From Desulfobulbus elongatus DSM 2908 (GTDB lineage Bacteria > Desulfobacterota > Desulfobulbia > Desulfobulbales > Desulfobulbaceae), in NCBI RefSeq assembly GCF_000621145.1, contig NZ_JHZB01000016.1, forward strand, positions 1-64,000: DNA of 64,000 nt. Direction: 5' to 3'. Below the pieces are notes generated by a model. That model had not been told where the DNA came from. It worked only from the letters and a program-made list of their open reading frames with translations, and made no database searches. Of this stretch, positions 1 through 7,250 are shown in pieces. How positions within the stretch are numbered: position 1 is the stretch's first letter; every line of letters starts with the position of its first letter. The position numbers were made by a program, and so were the translations under genes.

Positions 1-225
1 GGCCCAGGCTTGCAGACCGGCCAGCAGGGCCTCGACATCCTCGCGGTACGGCCGCGCCTTTTCCTCGTGCTCGGCCTTGATCCGGGCGATCTCGTCGTTC
101 ATCGCCGTCTCGATCCGCACTACCTGGCGGCGGAATTCTCCGATTTGCCGGACCCAGGTCTCGGCCTCCTCCCTGCTCTGCGGCACCGCGATCCGGGGCG
201 TGGCCTTGCCTTTCACCTTGCTCAT
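1..225 (-). CDS. gam: Mu Gam-like host-nuclease inhibitor (C-terminus cut by window)
   Basis: Only the first 75 residues are in the window. The protein starts MSKVKGKATPRIAVPQ and continues into a charged helical stretch with IGEFRRQVVRIE and EHEEKARPYREDVEALL, the N-terminal coiled-coil pattern of Mu Gam proteins. Gam binds double-stranded DNA ends and shields them from host exonucleases. The ATG overlaps the stop of the upstream gene (ATGA), so translation is probably coupled. Position after the transposase and ATPase genes agrees with Mu. Family assignment comes from the N-terminal pattern and context only. Confidence 0.7.
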   Translation of the reverse strand, partial: MSKVKGKATPRIAVPQSREEAETWVRQIGEFRRQVVRIETAMNDEIARIKAEHEEKARPYREDVEALLAGLQAWA

Positions 226-611
226 TCCTCATCTCCTTGATTCCATCCGGCCTGGATGGATTTGTTGACGGCGGCGCGGTCAAGGGCCAGGTAGGCCCGG
301 ATCTTGTCCCGCGCCAGTTCGCAGGCGTAGCCGATGCTGATCAATTGCCGCGTGTCCGGAGCGGCGTCACACTCATCCATCAACTGAATGATGCGGAGCA
401 CCTGATCCACGGCGTCTGCGCGGTATCCGGAGATCACCCCCGGTAATTCCAGGGCTCGCTGCAATTCCTGGGAGGCATCCCACACCCTGTACAAGTGATC
501 CTCCAATCCCATAGTACGCTTCACGCGCGGCACGTTGGCGCGCACCGACTCCATAGTGGCGCCGATGTCGCGCAGCTGATCCTGCATCTGTTTTTCCGCA
601 TTACTGTTCAT
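222..611 (-). CDS. phage early-region hypothetical protein (129 aa)
   Basis: Not recognised as a named family. The start at 611 (MNSNAEKQMQDQLRDIG) was chosen because GGAGAAAGACA precedes it; an upstream extension of 19 residues is possible but lacks a better site. The product is soluble and mostly helical. It has a central segment rich in Leu/Arg (LYRVWDASQELQRALELPG) and a Cys-containing C-terminal half. It lies between the zinc-finger-like gene and gam and is coupled to gam by a 4-base overlap. It is likely one of the accessory early proteins that vary between Mu-like phages. Confidence 0.6.
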   Translation of the reverse strand: MNSNAEKQMQDQLRDIGATMESVRANVPRVKRTMGLEDHLYRVWDASQELQRALELPGVISGYRADAVDQVLRIIQLMDECDAAPDTRQLISIGYACELARDKIRAYLALDRAAVNKSIQAGWNQGDEE

Positions 612-689
612 TGTCTTTCTCCGTGGTTGCGGCCCCGTTCCCCACGGTGTATCGTGGCTGCGGGCCAATTGATTAGATTGTGCTCATGC

Positions 690-1019
690 TCAGCTCCGGT
701 CGGAGAGCGGTGGCAGCCTCTCTCCGACCATTTTCTTCATCTCCCGCGCCGCGATCATCGCGGCCAGGTTCACGATCCGCAGCTCATCCGGCCGCTGCTT
801 CCCTCGGCATTCATCGCACCAGGTATATTTGTAGGGGCGCCGCTCGCTCCATTCATGCCGGTCCTGCTCCCGCCGCCGCTCGCAGGCGGTGCGGAAGCCC
901 TCCTCGCTCATCACGGTCGGCAGGCCGTTGGTCACCGGGCAGATTTTGCCGCCCGATAACTTCTTCCGCATCTCCATGCGTTCGGCCTTTGTGCCGAGTT
1001 GGTACGATCCCACCTTCAT
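690..1019 (-). CDS. phage early-region protein with CxxC motif (109 aa)
   Basis: Starts MKVGSYQLGTKAERME after a GGGAGGCGAG ribosome-binding site. Four cysteines are visible, including WCDEC near residue 68 and single Cys residues near 27 and 46, so a small metal-binding site is plausible but not demonstrated. The protein is very basic and charged. It lies downstream of the ATPase gene across a 66-base AT-rich spacer and upstream of the 129-residue gene. No specific function can be assigned. Confidence 0.6.
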   Translation of the reverse strand: MKVGSYQLGTKAERMEMRKKLSGGKICPVTNGLPTVMSEEGFRTACERRREQDRHEWSERRPYKYTWCDECRGKQRPDELRIVNLAAMIAAREMKKMVGERLPPLSDRS

Positions 1020-1085
1020 CTCGCCTCCCTTTTGTTATTAAAACGGTTATAATTTCGGCCTGGTTTTTAAAATTCCGGGCCGATT

Positions 1086-2351
1086 TTAGATTGCGTCGAT
1101 CACCTCGGCGCTCACCTTGGCCTCACCGGTCTCGCAGGCGTAGTTCATTGCCCGGGCGATGTAGTTATTCACCGTCAGCGGATAGGCATGGCTGATGGTG
1201 GATTTGCCGTCACGGCTCTTGCTGGTCAGCCGCTTGCCTAGGGCGGCATAGGCGTCCTCGGCGAAGATATCTTCGAGCTTGCCGCCCACCCGTTTGAACT
1301 TCACCTCCAGGTAATCGTGCAGGTGGCCGTTGAGGCCCCTGATTTCGGCGACCTGCACCCGCCGGATTACCTCGCGCATGTCCACGTTCTGCGCTTCGTT
1401 GAACATGTGCTTCAGCTCGGTCTGGCCGATGAGGACGATCCCGAGCAGCTTCTTGTAGCCGTCCTCAAGCTCGTAAAATCGCTTCAGGTATTTGAGCGTC
1501 TGTACCTTGAGGTCGTGCGCCTCCTCGATGATCAGGCAGGCGCGGAACCCGCTTTTGGCGCGGTCGAGCAGCAGCCGCTGCACCTGGCGGGTTTTGTCCT
1601 CAAGCCTGATCCTCGGCCGCTCGCTGCTCACGTCCATAACGATAGCGTCGCAGATGGAAGAGGCGTTGAGCCGGCCCTTGTCGATCATCTGCGGAAAAAT
1701 GACCATGGTGCCGCCGTCGCGCTTGAGCGTCTCCGCCACCTTGCGGCGCATCACCGACTTGCCGCTGCCCACCTCACCGATCACCGCCAGGAAGCCGCCG
1801 TGCATGGCCGCGTCGAGCATGGCGGCCTCGATGTATCGATGCTCGTCGCTCATGTAGACGTCGGCATCTTTCTGGATGTCGTCGATGAATGGATTGCGGA
1901 ACAGCTTGAAGTGCCGCAACGCTGCCGTGGTGATCATCTCCACCTCCCTGGTGATGGTTATCTCAGTAGGATCTCCGGTTAATTGCGAGTGGCTGATGCC
2001 GGTTTTGATGCCCAGTCTCACCCGTCGGCCATGGCCGCGGGCCTTGGCGTGGCGCATTTCGCGGCCCTGCTTGCGCCAAATGTCCGCCACGGTCAGGCCA
2101 TGTCGTTCAAGCCAGGCCGAACACGCGGCATCCGTCGTCACAATCTTGTCCACCGCCGCGACAAACCCGTCGATGGTCTTTGGGACATAGCCCCTGTTGA
2201 CGCATAGGTTGACGGTCGGCCGGGAAATCTCCCGGCCGAGGAGTGCCGCTATCCTGTTCCTCAGTGCCGGCTGGCTGATATCGCATTCAAGCATCATCTG
2301 CTTAAGGACCAGAGGGGCGAATGCCATCTGATGTGCCTCTGCTTTGCCCAT
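1086..2351 (-). CDS. MuB-like AAA+ ATPase, transposition target selection
   Basis: 421 residues. The N-terminal ~150 residues hold helix-turn-helix-like sequence (ISQPALRNRIAALLGR and ISRPTVNLCVNRG). An AAA+ domain follows, with Walker A GEVGSGKS at about 192-199 and Walker B LIIEEAHD near 273-280. Known MuB/TnsC-type proteins form ATP-dependent filaments on DNA and deliver target sites to the transposase. The start at 2351 (MGKAEAHQ) has a GGGGGAGACGAC site just upstream. The gene begins 23 bases after the transposase stop, the same A-B order as Mu. Architecture also resembles ExeA-type ATPases, but the neighbour makes a transposition role much more likely. Confidence 0.88.
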   Translation of the reverse strand: MGKAEAHQMAFAPLVLKQMMLECDISQPALRNRIAALLGREISRPTVNLCVNRGYVPKTIDGFVAAVDKIVTTDAACSAWLERHGLTVADIWRKQGREMRHAKARGHGRRVRLGIKTGISHSQLTGDPTEITITREVEMITTAALRHFKLFRNPFIDDIQKDADVYMSDEHRYIEAAMLDAAMHGGFLAVIGEVGSGKSVMRRKVAETLKRDGGTMVIFPQMIDKGRLNASSICDAIVMDVSSERPRIRLEDKTRQVQRLLLDRAKSGFRACLIIEEAHDLKVQTLKYLKRFYELEDGYKKLLGIVLIGQTELKHMFNEAQNVDMREVIRRVQVAEIRGLNGHLHDYLEVKFKRVGGKLEDIFAEDAYAALGKRLTSKSRDGKSTISHAYPLTVNNYIARAMNYACETGEAKVSAEVIDAI

Positions 2352-2374
2352 TGTCGTCTCCCCCTTGTTGCCGG

Positions 2375-4063
2375 CTATGCCTCGGTAGCGTGCCGCAGGT
2401 TCGGTTCGGTTTGCCGCCATTCCGACCCGGCCGCCATGGACAGCACGATCCGGTCGGCCTCGGCGGCATCGATGGCCGTGCCGTACTCGGCCCGCAGAGC
2501 CTGGTTGGTCGGTCCGTCCAACAACACGCCTGCGGCCCGCAATCGTTTGAACAGTTCCATGATCGGCACCATTTTCCTGGTATCCTCCCTCGATACCTCC
2601 ATGACCGTCCCCCGTCTCGGCATGGGCACGGCCTTGATCGCGTCGGCCATGTGCCCCATCATGCGCAGGGTGCCGCCGAAGGGTAGGGCATCCTTGCCGC
2701 GCTCCTCGCCGTAGGCCAAATTGTCGTTGGCCTTGAGCACCTTCTGCACCGGGGTCTCTGGCTGCGCCTTGTATTCCTGGCCGATGATCGCCGCGTCGGC
2801 AGCAAACCGGCCGGCCATCTTGCCCACCGGACGGGCGAGGTAGGTGGCATCGTTGTACCGCACCGCGATCTCGGGCCAGTGATACGGACGCAGCACCACC
2901 TGCACCTTCCTGCCGGGCCGGATGCCCTCGATGTGCTTCACCCGGTAGGACTCGCCGCGGAAGGAGATGGTGTTGTCAGCGGCCACCGTGCGTTCCACCT
3001 CGGGCTCGGCGTAGAGATCGCGCAGGATCTCGTCGGTCGGCAGGTCGCGCAACTGTTCCTGCCGGATGGTCAGCCAGCAGGCGTTGCGGGTCATCCGGTG
3101 GCGCCGGTGTGTCCTGGTGCCGTTCCAGTCCACCAGCCAGTCGGCCGCCCAGGCGTTCAGATCCTCGATGGTGGTGGCCGGCTCGAATCGAAGCCGAGCC
3201 TCGAAATGGGTCTCGATGATTTCCTGGGCGCACTCGGCCGAGCCCTGCCGCCGCGGGTTGTGCGGCATGTTCTTCGGGATGTCGATTTCCAGGCGCTCCA
3301 GCAGCGCCATGATCCCTTTGGCCACGTTGGCAGCGCCGGCGTCCATCAGCAGGAAGAAGGGCACTCCGCGCAGGGGCAGCTTCTCGTGATGGCCGCCGCG
3401 CCAGGCCGAGGTGAGGAAATCGAAGGTCATGGCCGAGTTTTCGCCCAATGCCTTGTAATATTTGACGAACAGACAGTGGCTGAAGTGATCCGCCAACACC
3501 AGGCGGTAGATGCGGTCCTTGATTTTCCCCATGTTGACCGGTTTCTTTTCGCGGAAATCCCGCTCGTCCATCATCCGTAACCCCTTGCCGTTTTTGAGGT
3601 AATACTGGATGCAGATGGAGGCGTCGAACACGTGCACGTGGTTCGGGTGCAGGCTCGCCATATTGATGGACGGTGATTCCGTGTTGAGTGCCGTGCTGTT
3701 CATGTCCCTTTCCCTGAGTATGGCCTGCAACCTCGCCAGCGATACTTGCCCGGGCGCCAGCACGCCGTTGTCTTCCGCGATCTTCTTCGCTTCGGACAGC
3801 GGCAGGATGGTGCCCTTGACCTCGCGCGCGCTGGTCGAGATCAGCGCCGAGATAAATTGCAACTGTCCCTCGGTCACGCCGCATTTAAGCTGGCCTTTGT
3901 CCGCTCGCTCGGACCTGTTGGCCCGGAATCCGTGCTGCGCGGCGATCCGGTACAGCGTGGCCGCCGACTTCCCCGATAGGTGCCGGTACTCGGCGATAAT
4001 CCGCCCCCGATCGCCGGCGCCGGCATGGATGAGCCGGTCGACCATCTCCCTGGCCCATTCCAT
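2375..4063 (-). CDS. Mu-like DDE transposase (MuA-type)
   Basis: 562 residues. An N-terminal DNA-binding part (about 1-120, with SAATLYRIAAQHGF as a helix-turn-helix) precedes an rve/RNase H-fold core. Candidate catalytic residues are D147 (HVFDASI), D241 (LLMDAGAAN) and E277 (GSAECAQE), giving a DD(35)E spacing. A beta-rich segment follows (SFRGESYRVKHIEGIRPG), typical of the Mu transposase C-terminal barrel, then a basic tail. The ATG lies 3 bases after the stop of the coiled-coil gene. It would catalyse strand cleavage and transfer in integration and replicative transposition. All three acidic residues are present, so no inactivation is visible. Confidence 0.92.
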   Translation of the reverse strand: MEWAREMVDRLIHAGAGDRGRIIAEYRHLSGKSAATLYRIAAQHGFRANRSERADKGQLKCGVTEGQLQFISALISTSAREVKGTILPLSEAKKIAEDNGVLAPGQVSLARLQAILRERDMNSTALNTESPSINMASLHPNHVHVFDASICIQYYLKNGKGLRMMDERDFREKKPVNMGKIKDRIYRLVLADHFSHCLFVKYYKALGENSAMTFDFLTSAWRGGHHEKLPLRGVPFFLLMDAGAANVAKGIMALLERLEIDIPKNMPHNPRRQGSAECAQEIIETHFEARLRFEPATTIEDLNAWAADWLVDWNGTRTHRRHRMTRNACWLTIRQEQLRDLPTDEILRDLYAEPEVERTVAADNTISFRGESYRVKHIEGIRPGRKVQVVLRPYHWPEIAVRYNDATYLARPVGKMAGRFAADAAIIGQEYKAQPETPVQKVLKANDNLAYGEERGKDALPFGGTLRMMGHMADAIKAVPMPRRGTVMEVSREDTRKMVPIMELFKRLRAAGVLLDGPTNQALRAEYGTAIDAAEADRIVLSMAAGSEWRQTEPNLRHATEA

Positions 4064-4066
4064 GGG

Positions 4067-5029
4067 TCACTCTTTGTCCGTCTCGTCGGTGCGCAGGTGC
4101 GGCGGCACCCAGCCCGAACCGCCGTCCAGGTCGGGGTCGCCGTAAATATCGGCGGCGGTATCGTAGGATGCCTTGATGGAGCGCAGCAGGGACTGCAGGG
4201 TGATCATCATCTCGTTCGCCATCCGGGGCGTGTAGTCCTCGGGCAGCGGGTTGAGCGACGGGTCGAACTGGTTCAGCCAGCCCTCGATAGTGATCCGGGC
4301 ATTCTGCATTTTCTGGATGAATTCCAATTCTAAGGCTTCCGGCCCTTTGGCCTCGACTTCCTTTTCGTACTTGGCCAGGTCTTTTTCCTGACGCCGGATC
4401 AACTCCTCCTTGGAGGCGATCAGCTTCTTGTTGGCCCGAAGGGTGGCCTCTTTTTCCTCGATGACCTGGTCCTTGGCCTCGATCAGCTGTTCCAGGGCGA
4501 TCTCAAGTTCGTCCTTTGCATCGGGCGACAGTGGAATGCGTTTCTCGCCGATCACAACCTCGCTGTCCGTCACCTGGAGGGTGCCCTCGTTGGTCAGCCG
4601 ACGCAACTTGCGCAGCTCGCGGTAGCCGAGGGAAAAACTGGCGACCGTCGCCAAAAATTGCTCTCCGAACAAAGCGATATTTTGCAAGTCCTCATCAATC
4701 TTTCTTCTGGATAATCCTATGTATTCACAATAGTTATTCCACGACCCTATCCCAGGAAGATCGCGATAAACCTTGGATTCCTTGACTTTCTTCAACTGGA
4801 CCAAACTGGCGACCGTCGCCACTTTTTCGACAAACGTGAACGCCTGAATTCGCCCCGCTAACTCATAACTGTCAGCGATCCTTTGCTCTCGCTCCTCTTG
4901 GGCAGACAGCGCCCGATCCTCGCGCTGTTGTTCCAGTGCCACCACATCCTTGGACGCCTCGGACACAGGATCGATTTCCGTCTGCCGCCGCCTCAAAGCC
5001 TCTTTAAGGCTTTTCGTAATGTCGCTCAT
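4067..5029 (-). CDS. coiled-coil phage early protein, function unknown (320 aa)
   Basis: The start at 5029 (MSDITKSLKEALRRRQ) follows GGGAG seven bases upstream; a start 21 bases earlier is possible. Residues ~75-150 contain a compact helical region (IGSWNNYCEYIGLSRRKID) that reads like a DNA-binding or partner-binding helix-turn-helix. Residues ~175-235 form a long charged coiled coil rich in Glu, Lys and Ala. The C-terminus is acidic. It sits directly upstream of the transposase and is transcribed with it. I do not recognise the family; a role in regulation or assembly of the transposition complex is only a guess. Confidence 0.65.
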   Translation of the reverse strand: MSDITKSLKEALRRRQTEIDPVSEASKDVVALEQQREDRALSAQEEREQRIADSYELAGRIQAFTFVEKVATVASLVQLKKVKESKVYRDLPGIGSWNNYCEYIGLSRRKIDEDLQNIALFGEQFLATVASFSLGYRELRKLRRLTNEGTLQVTDSEVVIGEKRIPLSPDAKDELEIALEQLIEAKDQVIEEKEATLRANKKLIASKEELIRRQEKDLAKYEKEVEAKGPEALELEFIQKMQNARITIEGWLNQFDPSLNPLPEDYTPRMANEMMITLQSLLRSIKASYDTAADIYGDPDLDGGSGWVPPHLRTDETDKE

Positions 5030-5030
5030 T

Positions 5031-5321
5031 TCATTCTCCCAACGATTCAAGATCCTTGCTGTCCCTGGCTATCCGCGACGCGAGCTGCGCTTTTTTCCGC
5101 GCCCAAAACATCGCCATCCCCAAGTCCAACTCCCAGGCGCCGCCCACGCAGCGCACCATCCGTTCATCTTCCAGCGTGGCCAGGTGGCACATCACCGTGC
5201 CGTGCGGCATGTCCACCGCCACGGCGACATCCTTGCCGGTCGCCGGCTCTTTCACTTCGGCGAGGTACCGCAGGATGTCGATCGACACCCGCACCGCCTC
5301 AATGCGTCTGTAGGTCGTCAC
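5031..5321 (-). CDS. small winged-helix protein, IclR-like HTH (96 aa)
   Basis: The GTG start at 5321 overlaps the previous stop (GTGA) and has GGAGGCC upstream. An in-frame upstream extension reads as low-complexity out-of-frame sequence of the neighbour and was discarded. The 96 residues fit a winged helix: VSIDILRYLAEVKEP, then a recognition region MPHGTVMCHLATLEDERMV and a wing RCVGGAWELD, like the DNA-binding half of IclR-type regulators. A basic helical tail follows. It is probably a phage regulator of the early operon. The stop falls one base before the ATG of the coiled-coil gene. Confidence 0.65.
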   Translation of the reverse strand: MTTYRRIEAVRVSIDILRYLAEVKEPATGKDVAVAVDMPHGTVMCHLATLEDERMVRCVGGAWELDLGMAMFWARKKAQLASRIARDSKDLESLGE

Positions 5322-5548
5322 TGGGCGGCCTCCATATCGTCCGGCAGGGAGAGGATGCGCGGCGGGCACCCATGATCCAGCAGGTATCGCAGCACCTTCC
5401 GCAGGTTCTTTTCCCCGTGGACCGTGCGCCACACCGGCACGTGGCTCGCGTATTCGAGTTCTCTGGCAATGTCGACATAGGTGAGCTTGTTCTTCCTCAT
5501 CCACGTGTAGATTTTTTCGCCATTGCGCTTTTTCGCTTTTCTCGCCAT
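5318..5548 (-). CDS. small helix-turn-helix phage regulator (76 aa)
   Basis: Starts MARKAKKRNGEKIYTW; the ATG overlaps the previous stop (TGATG), and a GTG one codon earlier is an alternative. The sequence KIYTWMRKNKLTYVDIAREL reads as the first helices of a lambda-repressor-like fold, followed by RYLLDHGCP. In Mu the equivalent position is held by ner, a small DNA-binding negative regulator of early transcription, so a Ner-like job is reasonable but unproven. Confidence 0.6.
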   Translation of the reverse strand: MARKAKKRNGEKIYTWMRKNKLTYVDIARELEYASHVPVWRTVHGEKNLRKVLRYLLDHGCPPRILSLPDDMEAAQ

Positions 5549-5970
5549 CACATATCTTCTTCAAGTCGGCGCATTTTCTGGCGCAGACGCTTGGATTCCC
5601 GGTGTGCCCTGGCCCATTCGAGCAGCCTGGCCTCTTCCGGTCCGATCAGTTGGCCCCCGCCAAGGGCCGTCGCGATCACCGCCAGCGGCGTCGATGTTTC
5701 CAGGGCAGCGCAGATCAGCACCAGGGCCTTGAGACCCGGGACCCGGCTCTCGTCCTCTGGATTCAGATATTTTTCGAACAGGGCTTTACTCAAACCGCCT
5801 TGTCCGGTCAGGGGCATCCGGTGGCGCTTCGCCAATTCATTGACCCGGTCGAGCACCTTATCCCTGGACTTCCCGGATTTCTCCACCTCGGCGTTCAATG
5901 CTTCCTTCACATCGCGGACAACCGTATGCAGGCTGGAATAATTGAAGATGTTGAGCTGAACCGGTGCCAC
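5548..5970 (-). CDS. first gene of prophage early operon, hypothetical regulator (140 aa)
   Basis: GTG start at 5970 preceded by GGAAAGAGAAC. The protein has a helical N-terminus (LHTVVRDVKEALNAEVEKSG), a central SRDKVLDRVNELAKRH segment, and an Arg-rich C-terminal helix (LLEWARAHRESKRLRQKM). Such proteins recur as the first gene of early operons in Mu-like prophages of Proteobacteria, but I cannot assign a biochemical function. It is translationally linked to the next small regulator. Confidence 0.6.
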   Translation of the reverse strand: MAPVQLNIFNYSSLHTVVRDVKEALNAEVEKSGKSRDKVLDRVNELAKRHRMPLTGQGGLSKALFEKYLNPEDESRVPGLKALVLICAALETSTPLAVIATALGGGQLIGPEEARLLEWARAHRESKRLRQKMRRLEEDM

Positions 5971-6093
5971 GTTCTCTTTCCTGTCCGCCGCCCCTGCGGC
6001 AACTGTCCTGTTTTTACGGGGATACGGACGTTGTAAATTACGCCCGCCCCTGATACTATCCGCCCAGGGGTAATATTGTTCCCCGTGGGGGTG

Positions 6094-6122
6094 TTTATAC
6101 CTCTATAGAGGCATCCAATCAA
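6094..6122 (-). promoter_or_regulatory. predicted early promoter of the prophage
   Basis: On the minus strand TTGATT (6117-6122) and TATAAA (6094-6099) are separated by exactly 17 bases. The spacer is occupied by the palindrome CCTCTATAGAGG. Transcription would start near 6087, about 117 bases before the first early gene. A repressor bound in the spacer would block sigma-70 polymerase directly. Confidence 0.6.
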
Positions 6123-6144
6123 CAAAAAAATACCGCTATAGAAG
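6100..6144. promoter_or_regulatory. paired operator-like palindromes between repressor and early genes
   Basis: A perfect 12-bp palindrome CCTCTATAGAGG (6100-6111) lies in the early promoter spacer. A 10/12 match, CCGCTATAGAAG (6133-6144), lies 33 bp further, just before the repressor start codon. The spacing of about three helical turns would put both on one DNA face. The layout suggests one site to silence the early operon and one for autoregulation. Confidence 0.55.
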
Positions 6145-6148
6145 TTTT

Positions 6149-6505
6149 ATGTTTGGAGATCGACTGAGACAGCTTCGTAAAGAGCGTAACTTGACTCAAA
6201 AAGAGCTAGCCGCAGAGCTGGGCGTCTCGCAAAGTCATATTTCAGCGCTCGAAAAAAATGAAAAATCCCCGGGGGCAGAGATACTTGTATCTCTAAAGAG
6301 ATATTTCAAGCTGGATCTCAATTGGCTCTTGGTGGGGGAGGGGGACCATCCGCAAAAAACAGAGACCAAGGGGAAGGTAATGTGGTTGATAGAGCAAGTA
6401 CTGGTGGAGATGGATGAGGACGCGCAGCGTGATGTTTTAAAATATAGTGAAGAAAAGAAACTGCTGAACGAACTCCTCGCCAGCAAACGGAAAAAAAGCG
6501 CCTAA
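6149..6505 (+). CDS. Cro/CI-type prophage repressor (118 aa)
   Basis: Residues 1-60 form a classic HTH_3 domain: FGDRLRQLRKERNLTQKELA, then LGVSQSHISALEKNEKSPG. The remaining helical part probably mediates dimerisation. It is too short to carry a LexA/CI-type self-cleavage domain, so induction by RecA-stimulated cleavage is not expected from this sequence. The gene is divergent from the early operon, as expected for the Mu c repressor position. The ribosome-binding site is weak (AGAAG) and overlapped by an operator-like site, consistent with tight autoregulation. Confidence 0.85.
   Translation: MFGDRLRQLRKERNLTQKELAAELGVSQSHISALEKNEKSPGAEILVSLKRYFKLDLNWLLVGEGDHPQKTETKGKVMWLIEQVLVEMDEDAQRDVLKYSEEKKLLNELLASKRKKSA
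6288..6303. promoter_or_regulatory. intragenic operator-like palindrome in the repressor gene
   Basis: TATCTCTAAAGAGATA has perfect 7-bp arms around AA. Its core CTCTAAAGAG differs by one base from the core of the site in the early promoter (CTCTATAGAG). It lies about 190 bp from that site, inside the repressor coding sequence, and could serve as a distal binding site for looping. It could also be chance codon usage. Confidence 0.35.
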
Positions 6506-6533
6506 AAATAATCTCACGACGGGAACAGAGAAA

Positions 6534-6995
6534 ATGAACATACTATTGATTATTTTTTCAATTCTTCCTTTTTTTTTGTGCGTGTCATGCTCTGAAAGCC
6601 AAGATGCGCGCCTCCAAAAACAAAGGTTCTCGATAAGTAGCGAGGGCGATCCGGAACTGATCGCTAGAGGTAAAGCTGTCGCTCCTAAAATCATTCAATC
6701 TTGCCCAAAATTGAATGAATATGCCACCGATCTCAGTGCTGCGAAAGTGAGCCTAGGCCGTTCGCTCGACAACGAATACGATGGTGGCCTGGAGATTGCC
6801 TTCAAGGTCTCCGATAAACCTAATTCATTGCCCAAACCGTTAAATTTGTTTTCAAAAGGGCACAATTGTTCTATCTTTTTGAATAGAGAACAGAATAAAA
6901 TGTACATTGCCAAGCGGGCCTGCCATTCTCTCTGTGACGGCGTCTGGAAGGACAATGACCATGAATCTTTGGGAAAGACGTTCGCGCTTAAATAA
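6534..6995 (+). CDS. AT-rich predicted lipoprotein, prophage cargo
   Basis: 153 residues beginning MNILLIIFSILPFFLC with a lipobox-like V-S-C at about residues 17-19, so the mature protein would start at the second Cys of the signal peptide end and be lipid-anchored. The mature part has two further Cys pairs (near CPKL, HNCSIF, RACHSLCD) and no recognisable family. Composition is clearly more AT-rich than the flanking chromosome. It lies between the repressor and the proposed prophage terminus, where transposable phages often carry accessory genes expressed in the lysogen. A surface function such as superinfection exclusion is speculative. Confidence 0.65.
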   Translation: MNILLIIFSILPFFLCVSCSESQDARLQKQRFSISSEGDPELIARGKAVAPKIIQSCPKLNEYATDLSAAKVSLGRSLDNEYDGGLEIAFKVSDKPNSLPKPLNLFSKGHNCSIFLNREQNKMYIAKRACHSLCDGVWKDNDHESLGKTFALK

Positions 6996-7016
6996 AAAAG
7001 CCGCGAAGTTTTAATT

Positions 7017-7046
7017 CCTCCCCCACGCTGATCAGCGTGGGGGAGG
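7017..7046. terminator. perfect 30-bp palindrome downstream of the lipoprotein gene
   Basis: Positions 7017-7031 and 7032-7046 are exact reverse complements (arm CCTCCCCCACGCTGA), with no unpaired loop bases. It begins 21 bases after the lipoprotein stop, so it may act as a transcription terminator, but a T-run is lacking on either side. A protein-binding site or a prophage-end element is the alternative. Confidence 0.45.
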
Positions 7047-7107
7047 TAAAAGAGGTTGCCTGTTTGGCGGCCTCTTCCTTTCTGACGGGTAAAAAAAACT
7101 TTCTTAA

Positions 7108-7183
7108 AACCTCTTCAAACTTTTCTTGATCGCACTCCTCTTTTCAACCAAATCCAACCTCGCGTAAACCATCGTCAACCACA
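7108..7183. repeat. phased AACC/GGTT repeats and proposed prophage left terminus
   Basis: AACC occurs at 7146, 7156, 7167 and 7177 (steps of 10, 11 and 10 bases), with further copies at 7108 and a variant at 7118. On the minus strand the series begins TGTGGTTGACG, which fits a TG-started Mu-type end followed by transposase-binding repeats. The exact boundary at 7183 is an inference from this motif and from the adjacent host kinase gene. Confidence 0.4.
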
Positions 7184-7250
7184 CTTATCGCAATTCCTAC
7201 CATTCAGTTATCTCATCCCCCCCCATGTTCCGGCGGCATCGGCGGCAGCT

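Larger units (their letters stand above)
1..7183. mobile_element. Mu-like transposable prophage, left portion (cut by window start)
   Basis: The gene order from the right boundary inward is repressor (divergent), small regulators, DDE transposase, AAA+ ATPase, small proteins and Gam. This matches the early region of Mu-type phages (c, ner, A, B, gam). All early genes run on the minus strand with overlapping stop/start codons. The right boundary is proposed at 7183 because the minus strand there begins TGTGGTTG, as expected for a TG-started transposon end, and is followed inward by phased GGTT repeats. Host genes resume with a sensor kinase at 7251. The other end lies outside the window, so the target duplication cannot be checked. 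Confidence 0.8.

Noticed and set aside
3541-3580. GCGGAAATCCCGC inside the transposase gene, resembling the livK/dctP activator sites
   Set aside because: It is coding sequence, not paired at 32-bp spacing, and no sigma-54 promoter lies downstream.
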